IMG/VR virus record: IMGVR_UViG_3300046673_000071
Coordinates: 1 to 24,144 of that record
Length of the DNA stretch: 24,144 nucleotides
Source of the DNA: a virus
Strand: one strand, 5' to 3'
Position 1 is the stretch's first letter, and every line of letters starts with the position of its first letter. Below the pieces are notes generated by a model. It was not told the DNA's origin, did not search any database, and saw nothing but the letters and a program-made list of their open reading frames with translations. Position numbers and translations under genes: made by a program. Shown piece by piece: positions 19,258 to 24,144 of this stretch.

Positions 19258-22200
19258 TTTAACGAGTCGCCTTGCTGCGAGAGCAGCATTGAATAACTAA
19301 GAGGATTGAAACTATGCTTCTCTTTTTAGTCTTTTGAGGTCGTCGATAATGGTTAAGTCAGCAGCAGTTGCAAAATATTTTTTCACTTTACAGGATTTGG
19401 AAAGAAATTCCATCACCCGTAAAGCTTCTGGCTTTTTGACGACTAAATACCTAGAAAGGATTGTGAGAAGTTTTAATAAACTTCGCTTTTTCCAAACAAC
19501 AATTCTTTCCGCAGGTCGTGTGCTAAGTTTGTGTAGTACGGTGGGGAGCCGTCGATATTCGACTCCTTGCATTATGAAAAACGTCTCTAATTCATCAATC
19601 ATGCGCTTCGAAACAGATTGGACATCCAATTTAAGCATCACAGTCGTATGCCCAGGCTTGAGACACTTCCCATATATGCAACCTTCTCCATCAATAATTC
19701 CAGCTATCCAAGCTATTTGGCACATTTTAAAGACCTCCATTTACTATGAGTATATACATAGTTTTGGATTAAAAGTCAAGCATATTCTGGAATCCCCTGA
19801 GAGCCTCAATTACTACAACGTAGCTGGCAACGGCAGGCGTGAAAGTGAGAAAAACATTGAGGATTGGGCAACCAGCAGCCGAGCGACCATGAAAATGGCC
19901 GAAGGTTCGACGGTCATCCCGGAAGGGAGTAGGGGCAAGCGTCCCGAAGCACTTAGCATCCAAAACATGGATGATGATATGACCTATTCTTTATCGAAAG
20001 ATAAAGCAGCCCGTTAGGGCGGAGATTAAGTAGCGAATAATCTCGAATACAATGGCAGTTAAATATGCAGCCGGTCGAAGGTGATTCCGAGTTACACGGA
20101 AAAGAGGAAGGCTTGAGTTTTTATACTGATGAAATATATCGTCAGGCTTATGCGCAAGCGTAAGTACAAATTCTAGGTGAATTGCTGGAACGGCCGAAAA
20201 TTATGAATACTACAACGCAAAATGAAAATTTAAACGTGAAAGTCCAAAAAATTCATAAAAAGAGTTGCAATTTGGGAAATATAGGCGTATGTAAAATATA
20301 TAGACCAGATTTTTCAAAGGAGGCTCTTATGGCTAATCAGCAGCCAAGTCTAATAGGGGAAAAAAGAAATTGCAAAAAATGCGGCGAAACCAAACCAATA
20401 AATGATTTTCCTGTTTCTGATGCTAAGCGGGGATATCGTCGGCATATATGCAATATTTGTGAATCACAGCGTAAAAAAGATTATTATGGCGATCACTATA
20501 TGGAAACGAGAGAAAAGCAAAATAAAAATGCTAAACTGAAATATAATAGTGATCTAGAAAGCCATCGTAGTCAAGGGGCAGAATGGGCAAGACATTACCG
20601 TGAAATATATAGAGAAAAAGTATTCAATTTTTACGGTAACAAATGCGCATGTTGCGGAGAAACTGAGCGGGTATTCCTGACAATCGATCATAAAAATAAC
20701 GATGGCTATACCGCTAGAAAAGAAAAACTCCATCCCCGTGATTCAGCAGGTTTCTATCGTTGGTTAGTAAAACATGATTTTCCGGCAGAATTTCAAATTC
20801 TTTGCATGAATTGTAATTTTGGAAAATCAAGAAACAACGGTATTTGCCCCCATGAGAAAGGTTCAACGACTATCTCGAAAGAGAGTACAGCCAAGCGGCT
20901 GGAAGTGCCTAGCTCCCAAGTGGGATGAAGATATAGTCTGGCCTCATGGGAAACCATGAGCAGCCCGAAAGGGCGGTTTGAGAGTAGCGAACTCAAGCGA
21001 ACATAAGCGAATGTTTACGTTGATCAGATGCGCGGTGGCGCCGATTGCGGCGGAAGAATGACGCGTAGTTTCGATTGCGCCGTAGCACAGCAATGTGCTA
21101 TGATAAACGAGGTTAATTGCTGGGAACCCCGACTGGCTTCATAAGCCAAGGGCAATCAGCAGGGAAGCGGTTAAAATGCGGAAAAGAATAACACACGGAA
21201 GAGACATCAACCATCATGAATTCCCTCACGGAGAGTTCAGGGGCTATCGCGCCGGTTGTAGGTGTTTGCCTTGTAAAAGGGCAAAAGCTGACTACAACTT
21301 AAAGCAAAAAGGTGTTGATGTACCGAAATTCAGGAAACTTCTGGGAATTACTCCTGATCATCCTGATTTTCCGCATGGAACAAGAACAGGTTATAAATAT
21401 TGCCATTGCGAGTTATGCAGAAAGGCAAATAATCTGTATAAAGTTCCCTTGAATAATGTCTGGAGAAATAACAACCCAGAAGCAAAAGAAAGTAAAAAGG
21501 CTCTCGATGCGGCTTATAGACAAACGGCCATTGGTCACGCAAATAAAAAGGCCAGCCACGCAAAAAGAAGGTCTTTGAAAAAAGCCCAAAATACTTGCGC
21601 TTCTGCGGATATGAAATTATTGAATTTGATTTATCTACTTTGCCCCGAAGGTTATCATGTTGACCATGTAATGCCTTTAAGCAAAGGCGGAGAGCATCAT
21701 CCTAATAATTTACAATACCTCCCGGCCATTATAAACCTGAAAAAGAGGAATAACGAGAATTTTGATTGTTCATCCTATATCATCAGGTGGCAAGATTTAA
21801 CTGAACCTTCATCGACTAGAGCGGAAGCTCGTACAGCCAAGCGGCTGGAAATGCCTCGAATCCTTAGCGATAAGGATTGTGATATAGTCAGGTCTGCATA
21901 GTAATATGCAGCAGCCCGGAAGGGCGGTTTGAAGTTAGCGACTTCAAGCGAACATAAACGAAAAGAACTCTTCACGATCTGCGCAAGATCGCAAGAGCCA
22001 GGTCTATTGACTGGTGGGCAAGGGTATTTGACGAGATCATTATGATGTATCTCGCCGGCTCGCGCGGAACTAACACCGAATTTGTATTTCCTACGACTTA
22101 TTCGGGGTTTGCCAACAACAACCTTACGTCTCCGGATTCGAATCATATCGTTTACGGCGGCGTGGCAACTTCGAAGGCAAGTTTGGCGGCAACCGACAAG

Positions 22201-22740
22201 ATGTCGACTCTTCCTATCGACCGCGCAGTAGCTTACGCGGAAATGATGGGCGGTGGCGGTCCTGCTTATTCCGAAATCCCGCAGATCCAGAAATGCGAAG
22301 TGGACGGCGAAGAGCTGTTCCTGATGGTCATTGATCCTTACCAGAAATTTGACCTGCGCAGGAATACCACCACGAATGATTGGGCGGATATACAGAAAGC
22401 AATCGCGACCGCGGTTGGCAAAGATACCCCTTTCATCAAAGGTGGAATCGGTATGTGGAACGGAGTTATGCTCCATTCGCATCCAAACATCATCCGGTTT
22501 ACCGATTACGGCACCGGTGCGGTGAGTGCTTCCCGCGCGTTGTTCTGCGGTATGCAGGCAGGTGTTATCGCCTTTGGTTCTCCTGGCCAGGATTTACGTT
22601 TTGGCTGGAATGAAGAGACGCGCGACAATGGTAACAAAGTCATCATCACAACCCACACCATTTGGGGATTCAAGAAAGTTACCTTCAATGGTAACGATTT
22701 TGGCGTGATGGCGATAGACACGGCCGCAACCAGACCGTAA
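19061..22740 (+). CDS. Major capsid protein, N4-gp56 type, split by three group I introns: join(19061-19257,20055-20130,21010-21066,21961-22740)
   Basis: The four exons join without frame errors into 1110 nt (369 residues). The family core runs across the junctions: GEQITYDLSMQLNMQPVEGD, then ELHGKEEGLSFYTDNVYVDQ, MRGGADCGGRMTRKRTLHDL and RKIARARSIDWWARVFDEII. This aligns without length change to N4-gp56 capsids (VEGD, EE-L-S-F, D-Q-x-R, GGRM, R-x-x-D-WW). Junctions fall in codon 66 (after two bases), after codon 91 and after codon 110. AAAGGGAGG precedes ATG 19061. Unspliced RNA would give only a 79-residue product ending at 19300. Junctions come from ribozyme pairings and frame, and each could be off by a base. 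Confidence 0.85.
19312..19725 (-). CDS. LAGLIDADG homing endonuclease, antisense in intron 1 (137 aa)
   Basis: A single-motif LAGLIDADG enzyme, which would act as a homodimer. IAGIIDGEG (residues 7-15) is the motif, with E14 as the expected catalytic acid. Downstream, the saddle-type strands and helices (TTVMLKLDVQSVSKRMIDEL; RPAERIVVWKKRSLLKLL) and a final IIDDLKRLKREA fit the family. The start is ATG at 19725, seven bases after GGAGGT; the ATG at 19740 overlaps that ribosome site and is rejected. It is transcribed against the capsid gene from its own promoter at 19751-19779. It probably cleaves intronless capsid genes. Confidence 0.8.
   Translation of the reverse strand: MCQIAWIAGIIDGEGCIYGKCLKPGHTTVMLKLDVQSVSKRMIDELETFFIMQGVEYRRLPTVLHKLSTRPAERIVVWKKRSLLKLLTILSRYLVVKKPEALRVMEFLSKSCKVKKYFATAADLTIIDDLKRLKREA
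19751..19779 (-). promoter_or_regulatory. Minus-strand sigma70 promoter for the intron-1 endonuclease
   Basis: On the minus strand: TTGACT (19774-19779), 17-bp spacer, TATATA (19751-19756). It lies just upstream of the LAGLIDADG ribosome site. It would give the homing enzyme its own transcript, independent of capsid mRNA and splicing. Confidence 0.6.
20055..20130 (+). CDS. Capsid exon 2 (76 nt)
   Basis: One base of codon 66, then 25 codons (QLNMQPVEGDSELHGKEEGL, SFYTD). It contains the conserved VEGD and EE-L-S-F-Y segment. It ends in ACTGAT, whose CTGAT pairs with GTCAG at 20141-20145. Confidence 0.8.
20131..21009 (+). ncRNA. Group I intron 2 (879 nt)
   Basis: P1: CTGAT-GA ... TC-GTCAG (20126-20145) with a U-G pair at the splice site. 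P2: CTTATGC-GCAA-GCGTAAG (20147-20164). P-like GAATTGCTGG near 20180. R-like GGTTCAACGACTATC (20860-20874) pairs with S-like GATATAGTC (about 20929-20939). The final 50 nt are nearly identical to those of intron 3. It ends in G21009. An intact Q element was not located with confidence, so the P4-P6 fold is unresolved. It encodes an HNH endonuclease. Confidence 0.75.
20329..20928 (+). CDS. HNH homing endonuclease in intron 2 (199 aa)
   Basis: The start is ATG 20329 with AAAGGAGG upstream; longer in-frame readings begin in the ribozyme. The N-terminal zinc ribbon NCKKCGETKPINDF with HICNIC comes first. Then a basic helical region, and an HNH core: KCACCGETERVFLTIDHKNN with IDH as the first His, and FQILCMNCNFGKSRN as the N-H half and second Cys pair. 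The last 25 or so residues (SKESTAKRLEVPSS) are coded by ribozyme core sequence, including R. It probably cleaves intronless capsid genes. Confidence 0.8.
   Translation: MANQQPSLIGEKRNCKKCGETKPINDFPVSDAKRGYRRHICNICESQRKKDYYGDHYMETREKQNKNAKLKYNSDLESHRSQGAEWARHYREIYREKVFNFYGNKCACCGETERVFLTIDHKNNDGYTARKEKLHPRDSAGFYRWLVKHDFPAEFQILCMNCNFGKSRNNGICPHEKGSTTISKESTAKRLEVPSSQVG
21010..21066 (+). CDS. Capsid exon 3 (57 nt)
   Basis: Nineteen codons: NVYVDQMRGGADCGGRMTR. It holds the family D-Q-x-R and GGRM motifs. It ends in ACGCGT; GCGT pairs with GCGC at 21077-21080 with the U-G at the splice site and a UUCG loop at the tip of the extended hairpin. Confidence 0.8.
21067..21960 (+). ncRNA. Group I intron 3 (894 nt)
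   Basis: P1: GCGT-AGT ... ATT-GCGC (21063-21080). P2: TAGCACA-GCAA-TGTGCTA (21083-21100). P-like GTTAATTGCTGGGA (21112-21125) and Q-like GGCAATCAGCAGGG (21151-21164). R-like CATCGACTAGA (21810-21820) and S-like GATATAGTCAG (21881-21891) make P7 GACTA/TAGTC. Ends AACATAAACG with G21960. The 26 nt at 21831-21856 and the last 50 nt match intron 2 closely. The clearest core of the three. Confidence 0.8.
21176..21901 (+). CDS. HNH homing endonuclease with two zinc-finger-like repeats, intron 3 (241 aa)
   Basis: Two similar N-terminal modules: EFPHGEFRGYRAGCRCLPCK and DFPHGTRTGYKYCHCELCRK, each H-G-x-x-x-GY-x4-C-x-C-x2-C, probably DNA-binding. The HNH core follows: GYHVDHVMPLSKGGEHHPNN and LQYLPAIINLKKRN. 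It is unrelated to the intron-2 enzyme except for the C-terminal RTAKRLEMP, which is coded by shared ribozyme sequence. The coding region covers both the R and S elements, so translation and splicing compete. ATG 21176 follows AGGGAAGCGG, a weak ribosome site. Confidence 0.8.
   Translation: MRKRITHGRDINHHEFPHGEFRGYRAGCRCLPCKRAKADYNLKQKGVDVPKFRKLLGITPDHPDFPHGTRTGYKYCHCELCRKANNLYKVPLNNVWRNNNPEAKESKKALDAAYRQTAIGHANKKASHAKRRSLKKAQNTCASADMKLLNLIYLLCPEGYHVDHVMPLSKGGEHHPNNLQYLPAIINLKKRNNENFDCSSYIIRWQDLTEPSSTRAEARTAKRLEMPRILSDKDCDIVRSA
21961..22740 (+). CDS. Capsid exon 4 (260 codons including stop)
   Basis: Begins KRTLHDLRKIARARSIDWWA and contains the rest of the HK97-like or related shell fold (DEIIMMYLAGSRGTNTEF, then PTTYSGFANNNL). 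The C-terminus has IVAF-type segments (CGMQAGVIAFGSPGQDLRFG) and VITTHTIWGFKK typical of the family end. Annotating it as a separate gene from Met 22042 would lose 27 in-frame codons of conserved sequence. Confidence 0.85.
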   Translation, partial: KRTLHDLRKIARARSIDWWARVFDEIIMMYLAGSRGTNTEFVFPTTYSGFANNNLTSPDSNHIVYGGVATSKASLAATDKMSTLPIDRAVAYAEMMGGGGPAYSEIPQIQKCEVDGEELFLMVIDPYQKFDLRRNTTTNDWADIQKAIATAVGKDTPFIKGGIGMWNGVMLHSHPNIIRFTDYGTGAVSASRALFCGMQAGVIAFGSPGQDLRFGWNEETRDNGNKVIITTHTIWGFKKVTFNGNDFGVMAIDTAATRP

Positions 22741-22773
22741 AATAAAATAATACCTTAAAGGAGGTAAAAAGTT

Positions 22774-23337
22774 ATGGCAAACACCCTTAAAATAGCGCCC
22801 GATCTTTACACCAATCCGCCCAAAACGGGGATTCCCGGCGCCAGATACGACGTGCGGTCAATATCCGTATTGACCACAGATTTAATCACCACACAGATTA
22901 TCGCTCTTGGCATTCTGCCAGCCGGCCATAAATTGTGCGGTGCTTTTATTGAATCGACAGCCCTTGACACAAACGGGACTCCGCTTCTCACCCTTACGGT
23001 AGGCGTTCTTAATACCTATCTCAACGAATCGCCTGCCGGCACTTCGGGTATTAAGTTTAACGTGGGGACAAATGTTGCTCAGGTGGCGGCCGATTATAAC
23101 TCCGGCGGACAAACGGACACGACAGCCTACCCTGCGCTGGTATCGAGCCAGAACCTTATCACTGCTTCGACAATCGGTCGCGCAGGCGGCAGAGTGGATA
23201 CCTTCGTACTGGCTTTTGAGAGCAATATCGGAGTCGACGCCAAGTATGACCGTATCATTGCGATTCAGTTCCCGGCAGCTCCCGGAACAGCGGCAGCGGG
23301 AACCCTCACCATGGGGCTGTTAGTAGACGAACCTTAA
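22774..23337 (+). CDS. Beta-rich head-accessory protein (187 aa)
   Basis: A perfect AAAGGAGGT ribosome site precedes ATG 22774. The product (MANTLKIAPDLYTNPPKTGI; RYDVRSISVLTTDLITTQII; LPAGHKLCGAFIESTALD) is beta-rich, with alternating hydrophobic residues and Gly/Thr turns and no catalytic motif. Its position right after the capsid gene and its composition resemble capsid decoration or head-tail accessory proteins. No membrane segment is visible. The role is inferred from context. Confidence 0.6.
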   Translation: MANTLKIAPDLYTNPPKTGIPGARYDVRSISVLTTDLITTQIIALGILPAGHKLCGAFIESTALDTNGTPLLTLTVGVLNTYLNESPAGTSGIKFNVGTNVAQVAADYNSGGQTDTTAYPALVSSQNLITASTIGRAGGRVDTFVLAFESNIGVDAKYDRIIAIQFPAAPGTAAAGTLTMGLLVDEP

Positions 23338-23350
23338 CCATTAAAAGCCG

Positions 23351-23375
23351 TGGGGCGGGCTTATAATTCGCCCCA
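23351..23375 (+). other. GC-rich hairpin after the accessory gene
   Basis: TGGGGCG (23351-23357) / CGCCCCA (23369-23375) with an 11-base AT-rich loop. No U-run follows (AGGATAAAACC), so rather than a full terminator it may slow or protect the mRNA. It lies 14 bases after the stop and 30 before the next start. Confidence 0.45.
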
Positions 23376-23405
23376 GGATAAAACCTTTTAAGGAGGCATA
23401 GGAAA

Positions 23406-23954
23406 ATGCAAGTTCACTGTATGATACGAAGAATTGGACCAACCACGGTAACGCTGGAAAATACGAAATATATTTTCATGCCTGTGCCGGGGACGCAGTA
23501 CCATAAGGAAAAGAAGTATGATTTTAAAAAGGACGCCAACGGAAGATTCACGAAGGAAAAAGTTTGGCGTGAAGTAAGCGTACCGGAAGAATCAACCTCT
23601 GTTTGCGATATTTCCAAGCAGGAGCACGTTGATCATCTTCTTCAACTTTCGATGTATGAAGAGTACGACCAGGAGAAGATTGACCGTGAGCAGAAAGCAG
23701 CAAAAGGGAAGAAAGATCCCATGGCCGGGTTTGGAGTCGAGAAGTATTCCGACGCCGGATATGTCGCGGTAGACCGAAGAAGCAAGGAAACTCTTTACGC
23801 CGGTGAAGACATGTCCTGGGTACCGAAAGGCAGCAAGATCGTACCTTTCAAATCGGAAATGGAGGCTTTCAGTTTCGTAAAAGAGGAAGCCGAGAACACC
23901 CCGGAAGAGGATCTTGAAAAAGTTGTTGATAAGGTGGCCGGGAAAAAGAAATAA
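23406..23954 (+). CDS. Hypothetical head-region protein (182 aa)
   Basis: AAGGAGGCATAGGAAA precedes ATG 23406. The protein begins MQVHCMIRRIGPTTVTLENT with a beta-rich N-terminal half and a middle with KEHVDHLL-type helical charge (QEHVDHLLQLSMYEEYDQEK), then a beta segment GFGVEKYSDAGYVAVDRR and an acidic/basic helical tail (ENTPEEDLEKVVDKVAGKKK). No known domain. Probably head completion or tail-connecting given its place, but unproven. Confidence 0.55.
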   Translation: MQVHCMIRRIGPTTVTLENTKYIFMPVPGTQYHKEKKYDFKKDANGRFTKEKVWREVSVPEESTSVCDISKQEHVDHLLQLSMYEEYDQEKIDREQKAAKGKKDPMAGFGVEKYSDAGYVAVDRRSKETLYAGEDMSWVPKGSKIVPFKSEMEAFSFVKEEAENTPEEDLEKVVDKVAGKKK

Positions 23955-23972
23955 GCTGATTAATTTCAGCTT

Positions 23973-23998
23973 AAAGCCCTCTCTGTGAGGGGGCTTTT
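23973..23998 (+). terminator. Probable intrinsic terminator
   Basis: AAAGCCCTCT / AGGGGGCTTT, a 10-bp stem (one U-G) with loop CTGTG, followed by TTTTGTGG. A small hairpin GCTGA/TCAGC (23955-23970) lies just upstream. The U-run is short, so termination may be partial. Confidence 0.6.
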
Positions 23999-24057
23999 GT
24001 GGTGAGATTAAAGAAACTGTTAAAATAATATAAACCCTTTAACAAAGGAGAAAAACA

Positions 24058-24144
24058 ATGGCTAAGTATTTAGATCACACAAACGTAATAGATGTAGCAT
24101 TAACCGCAATCAAGAACGGAGCAATCAGGATGGTTTTCTGTTCT
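24058..24144 (+). CDS. Partial virion-region gene, N-terminus
   Basis: AAAGGAGAAAAACA precedes ATG 24058. The visible 29 residues, MAKYLDHTNVIDVALTAIKN then GAIRMVFCS, match the opening I associate with a small phage protein found next to capsid genes, in which a helix (L-D-A-A-L-x-Y-I-K-x-N-A) leads to a M-V-V-C-S strand. It runs off the right edge, so the length and function cannot be judged. Confidence 0.6.
   Translation, partial: MAKYLDHTNVIDVALTAIKNGAIRMVFCS

Larger units (their letters stand above)
19258..20054 (+). ncRNA. Group I intron 1 (797 nt)
   Basis: P1: CGAT/GTCG across the splice site with a U-G pair. P2: TGCTGC-GAGA-GCAGCA at 19273-19288 with a GNRA loop. R-like GGTTCGACGGTCA (19904-19916) and S-like GATGATATGACCTA (about 19972-19985) supply the P7 pairing GGTCA/TGACC. 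The last base before exon 2 is G20054. It contains a LAGLIDADG gene on the opposite strand. The core sequence is unlike introns 2 and 3, so it is an independent acquisition. Confidence 0.75.

Noticed and set aside
19334-20017. 227-codon plus-strand frame in intron 1
   Set aside because: It is the antisense shadow of the LAGLIDADG gene plus ribozyme sequence; no ribosome site and no domain.
20147-20164. CTTATGC/GCGTAAG hairpin as P1 of intron 2
   Set aside because: It contains a U-G pair, but splicing there would add extra residues to the capsid core. CTGAT/GTCAG just upstream gives the right length, and this hairpin then matches P2 with a GNRA loop as in the other introns.
21060-21975. Alternative intron 3 junctions (after AGTTTCGAT or AGTTT)
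   Set aside because: Some also give acceptable protein length, but the first lacks a terminal G and neither has a convincing P1 pairing.
22042-22740. Capsid gene starting at Met 22042
   Set aside because: Conserved in-frame capsid sequence continues upstream to 21961 and into earlier exons; no ribosome site precedes 22042.
1-24144. CRISPR array, integrase, attachment site or insertion sequence
   Set aside because: No regularly spaced short repeats, recombinase signature motifs or transposase genes with terminal inverted repeats were seen.

Overview
This window is part of a double-stranded DNA tailed phage or prophage genome. It contains small and large terminase subunits, a P22-type portal, an acidic scaffold-like protein, an N4-gp56-type major capsid protein and head-accessory genes, all on the + strand, with strong AGGAGG-type ribosome sites and many 4-nt ATGA overlaps. 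A P22-type portal with an N4-gp56 capsid suggests a short-tailed (podovirus-like) or related virus of a bacterium. Base use is moderately AT-rich and nothing identifies the host; a Gram-positive-like host would fit the strong ribosome sites, but this is a guess.

Layout. (1) 1-608: left control region. A minus-strand gene runs off the left edge. Its long leader carries two RNA-like modules with identical terminal stems. Two divergent promoters share a TGCTTGCA motif over their -35 boxes. The rightward one appears to make a leaderless mRNA for a 55-residue helix-turn-helix protein. (2) 793-2572: small early genes and a free-standing HNH nuclease gene. (3) 2605-6117: two copies of one compact unit. 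Each has a promoter, then a small ORF whose Shine-Dalgarno site pairs with a segment inside the ORF, a hairpin, and an intrinsic terminator that the ORF reads through. The first precedes an MT-A70 methyltransferase plus a PD-(D/E)XK-like nuclease; the second precedes a primase-polymerase/ATPase. (4) 6114-9302: T5orf172 protein, small hypotheticals (one frameshifted) and a run of zinc-binding proteins. (5) 9303-16856: packaging genes, small genes, a glycosyltransferase and the portal. (6) 16853-24144: head genes.

The clearest unusual feature is the major capsid gene at 19061-22740. It is cut by three group I introns inside only 133 nt of coding sequence. Splice sites were placed using P1 pairing with a U-G pair, a terminal G on each intron, reading frame and protein-family alignment; they restore one 369-residue protein. 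Intron 1 carries a LAGLIDADG endonuclease gene on the opposite strand with its own sigma70-like promoter. Introns 2 and 3 have near-identical 3' ribozyme cores but unrelated HNH endonucleases. A CsrA-like RNA-binding protein is encoded just upstream of this gene.

The second unusual feature is the duplicated leader-ORF/pseudoknot/terminator unit. All three pairings are kept in both copies although their sequences differ, and the two peptides align without gaps over residues 9-21. I do not recognise it as a known riboswitch or attenuator.
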